Source of the DNA: Clonostachys chloroleuca
Taxonomy: Eukaryota; Ascomycota; Sordariomycetes; Hypocreales; Bionectriaceae
DNA: 64,000 bases
Assembly: GCA_037952775.1 (NCBI GenBank)
Contig: JBANAY010000003.1
Coordinates: 496,001 to 560,000 of the forward strand
Reading direction: 5' to 3'
Every line of letters begins with the position of its first letter. Position 1 is the stretch's first letter. Shown here piece by piece: positions 1-12,083 of the stretch. Under the pieces are notes generated by a model that searched no databases, had not been told where the DNA came from, and saw only the letters and a program-made list of their open reading frames with translations. Both the position numbers and the translations under genes were made by a program.

Positions 1-433
1 GTTCCTTATTTCTCGCTTTTCGCGAAGTATCAGGTGAGACAATCTTTTCAATGATACCACTCATCACCCGACTAAGAAAGCCTTGCATAGAACTTGAACC
101 GTTGCCTCACGAACGCCACATGGAGGTTGTTTCATTATTTTTCTTCACAAATGTACTATTTTCTTTTTAAGAATTATATTAAGATAACTATCTAGAGTAT
201 GTAAGAAATGCACAAAGATGAGGGGAAATGCATGAATGTCTCAGTTGTTGACGTAATGTTGCAGCCACCAGGCTTCAGCCGTAAATCATCTCACCTCATA
301 AATCTATCTTTTCTTTTTTCCTCTCTATTCTTTTTTTTTTTTCTTTCTCTCACGGAGCAGCGTCAGTCTACAAGAGAAGAGTGAAAATTCGAGTCTCAAT
401 CCAAATCTGATAAGCCTGCACTTGAAATCAATC
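1..433. other. Intergenic, upstream of F-box gene
   Basis: No gene is seen here. A pyrimidine-rich stretch with a long T run lies at about 317-350, some 85-115 bases before the first ATG, as is common in filamentous-fungal promoters and 5' leaders. Confidence 0.5.
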
Positions 434-1372
434 ATGGCTATTGTAAAAGACCTCCCGATGGAGGTCCTCCTCCATATCCTTTCCTTTCTGCACATTCTGA
501 CCATTGAGCGGGTCGCCAAAACTTTCACGCACGCCCTCACCGACGTTTGCCTCCCCATACTCGAGCCTGTTCTCCAGAAACGGAGGGAGAAAGCTCGGTT
601 CATAGCACGGTTCGGAATGATCTCCAACATCTCCACTGACGACGCTGTGAACTATCTCAATACTTCAAAAACTCGCCTGCCTCTTAAGATCTCCCTCAAG
701 GCCGTCGTCCGCAGCCAGCCGGAGATCGCTGATGCCTTGGACACTCTTGTCCTTCGTGGGGATTTGAGTTGGCTGAAACCTCTCAACCCGGAGATGACTT
801 CACGGATGAACCGCGTGTTTGAGCACTCACCGCCCACCGAGGACTGGGACTCAACCTACAATGACCTTCTCAAGGTTGCAGAGCTCGTCGGAATTACCAT
901 CCCGCCAAGCTTCCTCAAGTTCATCCGTGACCCGGAGCTGGTGAAGCGAATATGGACATACAGTCATGCTAACAGGATCGGGTTTCGCCTCCAGGAACCG
1001 CTGCTGGTAGAGGACCGGGGGGGCTATTTCCTTCCCTTCTACTACGACAACAGTCAACCGAGGGCACAGACAGGGTTGTACTTTGAGCCAGGAAAGGACG
1101 GGCACTATTGTGTGCTCTCTCAGATTAAGCCGAATGCACCCCGAGGCAGCCCTGTCTATGGCCCAGAATGTGAGAAGCCAGAGACACGCTTTTATCCCAA
1201 TCACGAATGCTGGTTGGAAGAAACGGATTTTGAAGCTTTCTTACTTAACATGTACTATACCAAATTGCTGCGCGAAATACGTTTTAGTGGAAGAAATCCG
1301 GATGCGCCTGAACCGCCTCAGGAATTGAAGGATTTTCTGAGAGAAATATACTTTCGAAAGGATAGTGAATAG
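434..1372 (+). CDS. F-box domain protein
   Basis: Single-exon gene for a 312-residue protein. An F-box lies at the N-terminus (about residues 4-45), starting DLPMEVLLHILSFL and running through an amphipathic helix that ends near PILEPVL. F-box proteins bind Skp1 and recruit substrates to SCF ubiquitin ligases; that role is inferred from the family. The rest of the protein has no WD40, LRR or Kelch repeats that I can recognise, so the substrate is unknown. An in-frame TTG lies at 422, but the first ATG, at 434, puts the F-box right at the N-terminus as usual for fungal members. Fungal genomes carry many such F-box-only proteins of 250-400 residues. No neighbour suggests a pathway. Confidence 0.82.
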   Translation: MAIVKDLPMEVLLHILSFLHILTIERVAKTFTHALTDVCLPILEPVLQKRREKARFIARFGMISNISTDDAVNYLNTSKTRLPLKISLKAVVRSQPEIADALDTLVLRGDLSWLKPLNPEMTSRMNRVFEHSPPTEDWDSTYNDLLKVAELVGITIPPSFLKFIRDPELVKRIWTYSHANRIGFRLQEPLLVEDRGGYFLPFYYDNSQPRAQTGLYFEPGKDGHYCVLSQIKPNAPRGSPVYGPECEKPETRFYPNHECWLEETDFEAFLLNMYYTKLLREIRFSGRNPDAPEPPQELKDFLREIYFRKDSE

Positions 1373-3564
1373 AAGAGGAAGGCTTCACACCTGTGTGAGG
1401 TGGCCAAGTCGCATGTGGCTAAAAATAGCCCCCTTCTAGCTGTTTGGGCTATTCCGGCTCGTTTTCTTTCCTAAACGGCATGGAAGGGGGATGTCTAGAT
1501 TTGATGTGAAGCTTCGGGAATTCATTGCATCAGATAATGCAAAGCAAATGTGATATAGTTATGAGAGAAAGGAAATACAGAGAAATCAACTGTGCAGGAG
1601 AGACCCTCTCGTTTATACTACTCACATGCTGAAAAATGGTTTGGTTACGTTTATCAAAGATTCACGAAGACATCACGGCGGTCTCTTTGCCATATTTTCC
1701 ATTATGTGTTGAGAAGATGCAGGTAGCCTAGGAAATAGATTTACCTGCTTAATCGCTGTTATCAAATAGTACGCTACTGGTAAGATGGTAGCTCGTCGAC
1801 CCGTGAAGCTGAGATCAAGTCAATGTTATGTTGTAAAAAGGAGAGGCGGTAAGACTGGAGAAGTGTGCCGTTGTGAACAAGTTAAGGGCGACCCAATAAT
1901 GTGTAAACATACGCGTTTTACCCGAGTTCTTGACATAAAACGTGCAGCCTACCTACACCCAACCCACTGCGGGTCACATATTCATCTCCAATCGGCGGCT
2001 TTCTGGAGTTTTGACAGGAAAATTCTGCCGAGGGTTGCCATAGTGGCTGTACCATATGTGCGGACTGGCGACGGCATTTGCGTCTGGCCGGTAACAGGGA
2101 GTTTATCTAAGGGCAACATCTGCCCTCGGTATATGCGGGTAATAATATCACGAGGGAATCCTTCTGTGTGATAGGTCCTTGTACGATATCGGCCCGACCC
2201 CCTCCTTGCGGTTAGTCTGGGGAAGCTGGTTCCGTCCACACTGATGGAATATGCACGATGATCAAGTTTCGGCGCAAGCCAAAGTAGCGCTCCTAAATGG
2301 GCCGAAATCGAAACTGCACGTGTGATGACTGGGGGCTAGATCACTGCCAGGGGTAGTGTTCGACTGTGCCTGAATCCCGTGGCAGCGATTATTCGAGATG
2401 CCAAAGCCAGTTCGTTGCTGTTGGAGAATTTTGAATGATCATGTCATAACAAGGGAGTTTTCCCTGGCCTATGTCCATCCTCAGTCTGCGTACAAAGTGT
2501 AATGAGAGTGGTAGGAGATGACACCACTCTCCTTTTACGAGTAGTCTCCTGTGCCAGACTCCGGGTCTCCGCCTGGAGGCTTGGCCGGACTGGGTCGGAA
2601 TATAACATCCTTTGTTCCTTGGTGTTTGTTTTGAGTCCTCTTACAAGTCCCATAAAATTCCAGCCACGTCGTATGATCTGCGAGGGCTAGCATGATGATC
2701 AGGGTAGCATGCCCCTCGTTATTGATGTGCCGCGCGGGACAGCTACAGCCCTTGAAGCGACGGGTTAACTGCTATCCCCACACTTCTTCTGCCGCTTACT
2801 TATTCTTGTTTCACACCTCTTCCTTCAAGGACTAACATAACCATAGAGAGATTCAGGGGTGATGGGATGAACCAACTTTGGATCGCCCGCGATATCTCCG
2901 AACTGCCTGAACAGGCCAACGGTCTCTTCTATTATTCGCCCATTATCAGGGTGGGGTGCATAGATGGAACTGGTGTGACCCCCATCATGCCATTGAAGGT
3001 CACTTTCCTAGTTTGTCTAGGAGGCCACGAGGGTGTTCCTGATTACCTTCCACTTTATTCCTGTCAAGGCTGCCAATGAGAACCAGGTTCGGCCACACGT
3101 AATACCAGTCTTCGACCAATCTGGGATGATGTTCAGCGTGTAAGGCTGACCTACCATTACTGCGCCGGAGTCTCACATAGCGGTCACTCTCTACGGCCTG
3201 CTTGCATCCTGGCTTGAGATTTGAGGATTTATCCATTGGCCACCAACGTCAGCTTTCCATTGACCCTAGTAACGTCACATTACTCTATCAGGAATCTCAA
3301 TCAGATAGACGGGTCAGGTGTTTTATGCTAGGCGGGGGCTTCTTGGGTGAGGCAATGATGAATTGTTCTCAAATGAAATTCTGTCGTGAGATGGAAGAAT
3401 GCGGAGTGAATTCATGTAGTCAGACATTGGTATTTAAACACCGAGGCCTCCTCCAGAGTTTCCCACCTCTCAACCCGCATCAACAGGCACACATTCCTTG
3501 GTCATCTTGTTGAACGTGGACTATAGTCAATCCTTCCTACAGTCCACATTTCGTAGAATCTACC
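1373..3564. other. Intergenic, 2.2 kb
   Basis: Only short overlapping open frames on both strands, without recognisable domains or splice-consistent joins. The distal part (from about 2.8 kb) is presumably the promoter of the GH64 gene; a TATA-like TATTTAAA lies near 3430. Confidence 0.4.
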
Positions 3565-4947
3565 ATGCGGTTCTCCACGCTTCTGTCGGCCTTGGTGGGC
3601 TTCACAGCCACTGCTTCTGCCAAGCCAATCAGTATCGACATCACAAAGAACCTGATCCGAGACAACAATGGCTTCACAGAAGTGGCTCCAGTTGACATCA
3701 CAGAGGTTGTCATCACGAAAGACAACACTCTGAACGGCACCCACACCGGGGACGAGCTCATCACTCGCCCTCCCACCGAACCGGACCAGCAATCCATCCA
3801 AGCAGTCGATGCTGTTGTCGCCACGCTCCCTCTGCAGTTCACCAACAACTTTGGCAGCGCTGTCAATGCCTACGTAGTCGGATATGACTCCAACTCAGCT
3901 GTTGTCTTTGTTCGTCAGGATGGTAGCCTTGTTTACCCAAGCTCGGGCGGCTCAGCCGTCCCTGTCCCCATCACCACAAACGTTAAGATCCCCGTCGCCG
4001 CGGGCCAAGTGGCTACCATGAGAATCCCCATCGCCATGCACTCGACACGCATTTACTTCTCTGTTGGCGACTTGAACTTTGGTGTTGTCAAGACTGATAT
4101 CGGAGAAGGCTTAGTCCAGCCTGACGAGAAGAACCCAACAGACCCCAGCTCTAAGCTCAACTGGGGATTTGTCGAGCTTACACTCAATCCTGATGGCAGT
4201 TTGTTTGCCAATATTAGCTATGTGGACTTCATGGGTCTTCCCCTTGGAATGAAACTCGATGTCAACGGTGGTTCCGCCCAGACTGCATACGGTCTCAAGG
4301 CCAACTCCGTCAACTCTGCTTGCAGCGATCTCTCGGCCCAGCAGGCCCAGGATGGAGCTCCCTGGGCTGCTCTTTGCCAGTCCAACTCTGGCGGCCTCAT
4401 CCGAGTCATCTCCCCTAACTCATATTCTGTGACCAACCCCAACGGGTTCGGCACGTACTGGGATAACTACATCAACCAGGTCTGGAGCAAGTACAGCAAC
4501 GAGAATCTGATCATCGATACCCAGGCTGGATTCGGCAAGCTGAATTGCCGCGTGTCTGGAAACCAAATGACCTGTGACGGCGGTGACAACCGCGCCTACC
4601 CCAAGCCCACTGCTCTCGATATCTGGGGCTGCAACAGCGGTCCCTTTGCCAGGCAGGCGAGCGACAACGAACAGCATGTTCGCGTCATCCCCCGTCTCTG
4701 CTCTGCTTTCGTCCGTAGCACTCTGCTCCTGGCGGGTGGCAACGTCCAGCCAAGCCTCCCACAGAGCACCTACTACTCTGTGAACCCATCCAACCACTAC
4801 GGTCGCCTCGTGCACAAGTACGAGATTGACGGCAAGGGGTACGCCTTCCCTTATGATGATGTCAACCCCACCGGGAGCGAGAATGCTGAGGGTTCTGTTT
4901 CCCATGGCTCGCCTAACCTTCTCACCATCTACATCGGTGGCCAGTAA
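3565..4947 (+). CDS. Secreted GH64 beta-1,3-glucanase
   Basis: Single-exon gene, 460 residues. It has an N-terminal signal peptide (Met-Arg-Phe start, hydrophobic core, cleavage probably after ASA near residue 19) and a propeptide-like acidic stretch to about residue 75. The rest matches the glycoside hydrolase 64 / thaumatin-like fold: LPLQFTNNFG near residue 90, the segment ISYVDFMGLPLGMKLD near residues 217-232, and a C-terminal part with VNPSNHYGRLVHKYEIDGK and YAFPYDDVNP. GH64 enzymes cleave beta-1,3-glucan, typically releasing laminaripentaose, so it is expected to act outside the cell on fungal or plant glucans. Length is typical. The start is the first ATG before the signal peptide. 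I recognise the family by sequence pattern; activity is inferred. Confidence 0.88.
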   Translation: MRFSTLLSALVGFTATASAKPISIDITKNLIRDNNGFTEVAPVDITEVVITKDNTLNGTHTGDELITRPPTEPDQQSIQAVDAVVATLPLQFTNNFGSAVNAYVVGYDSNSAVVFVRQDGSLVYPSSGGSAVPVPITTNVKIPVAAGQVATMRIPIAMHSTRIYFSVGDLNFGVVKTDIGEGLVQPDEKNPTDPSSKLNWGFVELTLNPDGSLFANISYVDFMGLPLGMKLDVNGGSAQTAYGLKANSVNSACSDLSAQQAQDGAPWAALCQSNSGGLIRVISPNSYSVTNPNGFGTYWDNYINQVWSKYSNENLIIDTQAGFGKLNCRVSGNQMTCDGGDNRAYPKPTALDIWGCNSGPFARQASDNEQHVRVIPRLCSAFVRSTLLLAGGNVQPSLPQSTYYSVNPSNHYGRLVHKYEIDGKGYAFPYDDVNPTGSENAEGSVSHGSPNLLTIYIGGQ

Positions 4948-5624
4948 ATGATCTTGGGTTAAATGTATATAGTGATGCCCTTATATAGGAAGAATCAAAA
5001 TGAGATGTATATATGACGTCGTTTCAATGATCGAACATGCAGTGAGATGCTATTACTAAAAGAAATAGATCTGGTCTAACACAATAGAAACATACGACTT
5101 CAACCCCATCCCAGGTATTAAAAACACATTTTATGCCAAGAATAAATGTAGAGTGTGCACTCTGTCGCCCAACAATGGAAGGCCACTGGAACCAACCGGT
5201 CAAACTTCAGAGCCACCAAAGGCTGTTGCTCACATGGCTTGATAACCTTCAATGTAGTAACTTGAGCGTGACAAATAAAGCCAGTTTACTCTAAACCGCT
5301 CTTTCTACTTGTCAGGGCTAACGCACCGTGAAAATCAAATTCTAGATTTGACCAGTCACGAGTTTATTCGGCATGATTGTGGCGCGCCACTGTCAGTAGA
5401 ACTCAATATAAAATTCCGCCCGACGGTATGACACAGTTCACTGACAAAGGACGCTGTAATGCTGGTTTGGTATAAAATGCCAGAACCCGCGCAATCTAGG
5501 TTTTCTTCCTCCACTAGAATATACTCTCTCATCCAATATTCAGTTGCAGATTTCTCTCACTTACTGGCGCACCATTCTGTTTTGTCTTGACCTTGGCTTC
5601 AACGGTACACTCACACATGGCATA
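4948..5624. other. Intergenic, AT-rich
   Basis: 3' region of the glucanase gene and promoter of the small downstream gene. No gene-like frame is seen. Confidence 0.4.
5471..5477 (+). promoter_or_regulatory. Putative TATA box of small membrane protein gene
   Basis: TATAAAA about 150 bases before the ATG at 5625. The spacing suits a fungal promoter with a leader of roughly 120 bases. Confidence 0.4.
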
Positions 5625-5870
5625 ATGACTGTGGAACTTTCCTTCGAGTTGAAACTAGCAATCATATGTATTGGTAGTTTTCTAATCTCCTTTATATGCG
5701 CTCTTTGCTTTCGTCGGAGAATTATATTGGTGATACCGCTTCGGCGGAAGGAGCACACAATGCTCGGAGCATCATCTGAAGAGCAAGGCGGAGTCACTGG
5801 CACGACTCTCCCGCCTGTTGAACTGCAGCCGCCGCCGTATGCGTTTCATGGGGATGGAGGCAGAGTATAG
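5625..5870 (+). CDS. Small single-pass membrane protein, hypothetical
   Basis: 81 residues in one exon. The N-terminus is short and acidic, then a single strong hydrophobic helix (LAIICIGSFLISFICALCF, about residues 11-29), a basic stretch (RRR.. and RRK) and a Pro-rich tail containing PPVELQPPPYAF. The basic flank after the helix predicts a cytosolic C-terminus with the PPPY motif, a possible WW-domain ligand, available for binding. The open frame extends upstream through a TTG at 5544, but the first usable ATG is at 5625. I do not recognise a family. Support comes from the TATA box upstream and the ordered helix-basic-proline layout; it could still be a chance frame. Confidence 0.4.
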   Translation: MTVELSFELKLAIICIGSFLISFICALCFRRRIILVIPLRRKEHTMLGASSEEQGGVTGTTLPPVELQPPPYAFHGDGGRV

Positions 5871-8800
5871 GCGATACTCTGGGACAACACTCATTTTGTG
5901 TCGACGAGTCTGGTTAATTCTTCATCAACGATAATCTTGTAGCCTCAAGATCAAACAACCAATCTCCTTCCACTTACAACTCAGCAAAGCCACCTTGCCG
6001 AAGCGTAAAAATCGACGATGAGATGATCAAAAAGGCTCCTTCAAAATTCCTGGCATTGAGCACCACGACTGGCAGGTTGGCATGAATTCCAGAGCAAAAC
6101 TTATTCATCAGTAAGTGCATGGTTACCTGGGTTTGGTCAGAACCGATGCTCATTTCAGACTCATGGGAGGCAGCAGGCAAGATGCTGCACCTGTGGCTGG
6201 AGCAGCAGCGATTGATCAAGAGTCCGGAGATCGACGAGAGTTCGTTTGGGCATGAGGCCTTACGGTTACTTGGGCGGTGCCGAAGAAAACATGTTTATTA
6301 TTGAAGCATAGATCACCAAAGCATCTTTAATTCACCACTCTTCTAGATTAAGTGTATTCCACTCTCATGCCGAAGTGTATCGAGAATCCTGACGTCTAGT
6401 CTTTCTTAACTGAGCTTGCTGAATAGTGCACGCTATTCCGGAACTTATAGGAATTCCTGGTCAAGCAGAACCAACTCGCGTCAATCTCCTGGTGTGTTAT
6501 GATGACTGGAGGTACAAAGCGAATTAAACCTCCTGTTCCTGGTGAATTAACAGCATTGCAGAAAAGGCGAAGCTGCAGAGCCCAGTCAGCAACAGCTTGT
6601 CTGAGTCTAGGGCGAGGAGCTTTGCGTTCGGCGTTGGAAATGATCTTAGGAGCCTAGAATAGACTGCGGCCGCAGACCTTACCGATGTATCAGTACTTCT
6701 CCTAAAGTCCAAGGAGACTATTACAGAGCTGTGCACTGTGCTCTGCAGCCTTTTGCGAGATGTTATCCTGCTAGGAAGGAGATTTAACTAAGTATCACTA
6801 CCCCTTTACTCTTACGGCTAGCTGAGTATATAGTTGAACATAAACTCTAGTGCTATGATCTTGAACTTCCAAGTGTAGCATTTGGATATCCTTAATGCTG
6901 TTTTGGTTAACTCCGACCTACTATTGAGAAAACCTGGCTTCTCAAAACCTTTGGGCGTGGATCTAACTAACTTTTAGGCAACATCCTCGACTAGGGGAGT
7001 GGCTGTATTACGAAGAGGATGGTCTAGCTCGCATATATAGCGCGTCAATACCCTAAGTACTTCTGGGTTGGAGTGGCCTATAAGTGCACTTATTTTCATA
7101 GATGTGAAGTCCAAAATCATCCAACTCTCTAAGTCATAGATCTTAGTATCCTAGGCCTTATGATGAAAGGCAGTGAGAAGAGAACCCTTCAGATTGCCTT
7201 TGGCTAACATTGTGACGGCTTGTAGAGGTATATACTAATCGAGGATTGAAAAGATGGAGGAGGCCATTATTTCCATGCTGGTTCTTAATCATTTTTTCTC
7301 TTATCATCATATGATGTTTAGCTACGATCACATACTTCGAAAAGACACATGATACAGAGATCTCAGACTAGGCAGGATCCCCGCGGCGCTGTCACCTCGA
7401 TGGGATACAGTCTGGGCGAGGTGGGCGCATTGGCCCAACTTGTCGCAGATGACGAGCGGCGCCAGCTTGGAGCGTCGTGCCCATGTTACTGGGTGAAAAA
7501 CTCCTCCATGGAGTATATTGGCAGATTGGCAACTGACGAGGTCAAGACCTGAATGGGAATCTATAGCGAGCAGGGCTAGTGTCGAGCAAAAGAACAGCCA
7601 ATTTCCAGATTTCATTCAGCAATGTTAGAGTATCGTCTAACCCGCAACTATGCGGAGCGATCATCTATTGATTTCACAACCAAGCCATCAAGCCTTAACC
7701 TACTAATAAGCAACCTTGAAGGTTGGATCAGTACGTTAGACGCAGTAATAATGTCGAGGAATCGTAAACATGTCTCTCATTCATATGCCAGACAAAATAA
7801 AACAACGAAGTAATCGCAATTTTTCGCTCTTAGGAGTATATCAATGGCTTTACTGTCGCCTAGTCATTAATGTTGGGGATAGGAAACTCAGGGAGAGGTA
7901 AGGGAAAATCGAAAATCGACAGGTACGGCCGTCTGTGGCTCTAGAGCGCAACATAGAGACGCGGTAGGATTATCATCAACACAGATTTAGCATCTCCAAA
8001 GCGGTTATAGGTGTAGAATGTTAAGCGCGATGAAAAAGTCCAACAGACAGGTGCTCATCAACCCCCTACTTGAGAGGGGTGATATTTCTGACTGAAACAT
8101 CAACCCTCAATCGGTAGAGGATGTCATCAGCACAGCATGGCAGCTCAGTTCAGGTTCTTCTTCAAACCTTTTTCGCTATCTTCAAAATGGCTGCGACTAA
8201 AAGCAATCGCGTAACGGTTCCAAAGGCTTCTACTGCTGATGACCTGGCCTGGTCGCGCCAGACAAAGCACCGGTTAATTGGGGGCAGCGGTAAAGATAGG
8301 TTAGTGACACTCAAACCAAAGTATAGCGGGTTTGTCTTGCCGTGAAAACAAGCACCATTGTGCGTGTTCCAACAGAGGAGAATACCGGTTCTTACCAAAT
8401 CGTGCCTATCTTGCTATCCCAGGCCTGCTTCAGCTCTTGATGACTCCATGATGGAGCTAGAAATCCAAGAGATTGAGCAAGACTTTGTACAGTGGTTTTT
8501 TGCCGTGAGCAACCAAGGTCTTTGTATCTACAAAGCAATTGATGACATTAACCCATGTGAGTTGGACGATTGATTGCACGGCAAGGTGGAGGCCTCTCGC
8601 ACACCCCGGTCTCAAAGGACCTTACGCTCCCCAGCTTCGTGACTTGCAGTTCAACTTCCCTTTTCGTTTGATGTACTTCGCCTGTGCAAGTGGATTTGAG
8701 TCAGGGAAGTGGCACACTAAGAAGTCAACGCTATGAGCAGATCGGCCTAGAGCAAGAGGAACACTAAACCCCTTTACCACAGTTTAGCCTCAGATCCAGC

Positions 8801-10425
8801 CACGCCGACGTTAGTCCGTCAAGCTTCCTGTCAGTGACGTGTCTTTGTAAGATTGACGTAGAGGACGGTGACTTGAACGTAACTTGATGGGAAAAGGCTC
8901 AAGGTTGGCCAGAAATGAGATCACGACGAAGAGCTCGTCTGGTCATGAGCACGAAAGATTTTTCGCTGAATGAACGGGGGCTCTGAAATCAATAAATCGA
9001 AAAGACGAAGTGACAATCCCAGGCTCAGTCAGTCCATGTCATCTTGACCATGTGGGTTCTAGCTGAAACCAGCGCGCTCTGGCGAAGGATCGGAAGCAAG
9101 CCGAGTTTACTGGAACCAAGCTTAAAAACTTATTTCCAATTCCACTACGCCCATCGGGAATATTCAAATATGGCACAACATGAGCCAAGGGAAGGTTCGC
9201 CCGATGGCTGGACTGCGGGGAGTTTATGGAGAGCAGACCGCTAACTAAGATTTATTATGCAGTATTATGCACAAAAAGCATTCCCTAACACCTACGAGTG
9301 GAGCATTTCTTCACACCATGATTGCCGACAGATCCGGGTTCTCGATTGCGTGATTACAGGTATCGATGGCGTACTGGCAAACCCTGTTGACTGACGTGAA
9401 ACTCGAATGGCTGCCTTGAGTGCAGCTGGCAATGCTCTCAGACAAAACGTGCCGTCTTCCGCTAAATCTCATGGCTACTAATTTTCACAAAATTGCTATA
9501 CGGGGGCCAAGGGCGATACTTGGCAAGGTGTCACCGCATCTGATGTTGAAGATGACTTATAAAGTAAATATGAACGGGACGCCATGCAGCCACTTCGCTA
9601 AGGCCGGTGCGGGACGTTTCTATGTGTCAAGCTGAGCCAGAACAAAGAGACGCCGCTGATCTAATGGTCTATTTCCAGTCAAGCAATTAACGTAGCGTGT
9701 TGCACTTCGGGACAACGGCCACCCTGCCTTGGCGTAGAAGTCTCTGCCTAGTCGATCCGTCTTGGTACAACATGGAGATCGATCTTTGCTATGCCCCAAA
9801 CGAGAGCCCGCTGTAGCTCCTGCAAGCACGCCATGGCCAGCATCAAGGCCCAAGGCGAATCTAATAAAAGACCCGGCCCATGACTCTCCCCACTACCCGT
9901 TTCCATCTCGGCCATGGCGATCCAATCAGAGTTTCTCTGACCGACGCTGACGATGGATGGAAATCCCAACCAGCAGAGCTTTCTCCCAGTTAGTGGTTCG
10001 ACATCATCAAACATCCCCAGATCAGCTCGGCTCCTTGCGAGGGGAGAGGGTCGATTGCGCAATCGGGGACTGCGAGCCACGGCAGCACGCACGCCATGGA
10101 GCGGGCTGGAGGAACACAGAGCACACAAGGCTGCATACCCAGGCGGCAATCCAACACCTTATGTACGCGCTCTCCGTGGATCCTGCCAATGTAACCGCTA
10201 TCCTAGGGCGGGTCTCCTGAATCGACGCGTGGGATGAACCTTTTCGAGTGGCAATCACTACCCGCTTCTGGAAGCGATCGCTGGAATTATAAGAAGTCGC
10301 GGCTGCTCAACGTTTGCTTTTAGGTCGGGCTTGTGAAAGTTTGTCGAGTTTTTCCCTCTGCACCGTCCTGTTATTATTCCACCGCACGGTAAAATCATCG
10401 GAGCCTGCGCCCATCCAGCCTTACA
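5871..10425. other. Gene-poor stretch, 4.5 kb
   Basis: I find no supported gene. Open frames are short (under about 130 codons), overlap on both strands and show no domain. The part from about 9.7 to 10.4 kb is GC-richer, open in several frames, and probably forms the promoter and leader of the amino acid permease. Confidence 0.4.
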
Positions 10426-12083
10426 ATGGCAGACTCCAAATCCCCCCTCGAGTCGGAGGACCCTTCGTTCGAGCCGGTTAGACCCCAGCCCTCCGGCAGT
10501 TGGTTCTCCTCTGCTTTCGGTGGCCCCAATGTCGTGATTGGTCCCCGTATTGAGCCTGTCGCGACCCATTTGCTCAAGAACGTCTCCTCCGAGATCGAAA
10601 CCGATTCCGCCAATGACATTGTTGGGAAACAGCTTGCTTCCGAAGAAGGAAATGGTATCCAGTACAGAACCTGCAGCTGGCAGAAGACCGCCGGATTGCT
10701 GTTCAGTGAATATATCGTGCTCTCCATCATGTCGTTCCCCTGGAGCTACTCACTGCTCGGTCTCGTCCCCGGCCTGATCCTCACCGTCGTGTGCGCCGGC
10801 CTGGTGCTCTACACTAGTCTGATTGTGTGGGAGTTCTGTCTGAGACATCCCGAGGTCAAGGATGTCAGTGATATTGGTCAGATGCTGTGGTGGAACAAGC
10901 GTTGGGCTTGGTGGTGGACCGCATCCATGTTCCTGCTCAACAACACCTTCATCCAAGCTCTTCACGTTCTTGTCGGAGCGATGTACCTGAATACCATGAC
11001 CGAGGCCGATACGATCCACGCATGCCGAACGGTTGCTTTCGCCGTTGTCGTCACCGCCCTGAGCTGGCTCGGCTCCCTGCCCCGAACATTCGAGATGTTG
11101 TCCAAGCTGGGCTTTGGATCCGCCTTCTTCACGTTCGTCTCCGTTTTCCTGGCTACCGTCTTTTCCGGTGTCCAGGGGAAGCCCGCTGGCTACCCTTCAT
11201 TGGGTGAACCTTCCTGGTCTGCTTGGACCCCCAGCACTACGACTCTTGTTTCGGGCATGTCCGCGTTCATGAACATGAGCTACACCTTCATTGGCCAGAC
11301 CACCCTCCCCAGTTTCATCGCAGAGATGCGTGAGCCTCGGTATGTTCTTACTCCTCATAATCTGCTCGTTGAGTTCAGACACTAACGAATATTATAGTGA
11401 TTTTCCCAAGGCTCTTTGGGCTTGCACCATTGCTGAAATTATCACATTCTCCATCGTTGGTTCCATCATCTACGTTTACACTGGAGAGCAGTACATGACT
11501 GCTCCTGCTTTTGGTGTTCTGACCGACACCTACAAGAAGGTTTCATACTCCTTCATGGTTCCTACCATCATTTTCGTGGGATGCCTGTATGCTTCCGTCT
11601 CTGGGCGCTTCGTCTTCTTCCGCATGTTCCAGGACTCAAAGCACCTTACAGAGCACACTGTCAAGGGCTGGCTCTATTGGGGAGGTGTCTTGCTCATCAG
11701 CTGGATCGCCTCGTTCATCATTGCGGAGGTCATTCCATTCTTCTCGTCCCGTATGTGACATATTCGCCTCCATGTGAATCGTGGCTCTGAATATCGCTAA
11801 CTCTCAAATAGTTCTTTCCGTCATGTCCTCCCTCTTCAACTGCTGGTTCGGCTTCATTTTTTGGGCCCTTGCCTACTTCCGCATGCGCAATGCTGACCGG
11901 AAGGTCGGTCTCGAGCGAAACCATATCCTGGATTACGTCTCCGTGGTCTTCAACGCCATTATCGTTTTGATCGGTGTTCTGTTCCTCACTCTGGGTACCT
12001 ATGTCAGTGTGCAAGGTATCATCGACCAGTTCGAGGCAGGCACCGTCGGCGGAGTTTTTACATGCAAGAGCAATGGTCTCTAA
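10426..12083 (+). CDS. AAAP-family amino acid permease
   Basis: Three exons, 10426-11339, 11398-11750 and 11812-12083, give 512 residues. Both introns (58 and 61 nt) have GT..AG ends and a CTAAC-type branch site, and the phases join cleanly. A hydrophilic N-terminus of about 80 residues is followed by about eleven hydrophobic helices. The first, after TCSWQKTAGLLFSEYIVLSI, is the typical start of the transmembrane amino acid transporter (Aa_trans) family, and a segment MNMSYTFIGQTTLPSFIAEM matches the conserved family core. These proton-coupled carriers import neutral and aromatic amino acids in fungi, as does the Neurospora MTR permease; substrate and membrane (plasma or vacuolar) are inferred. 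There are no functional neighbours. Confidence 0.88.
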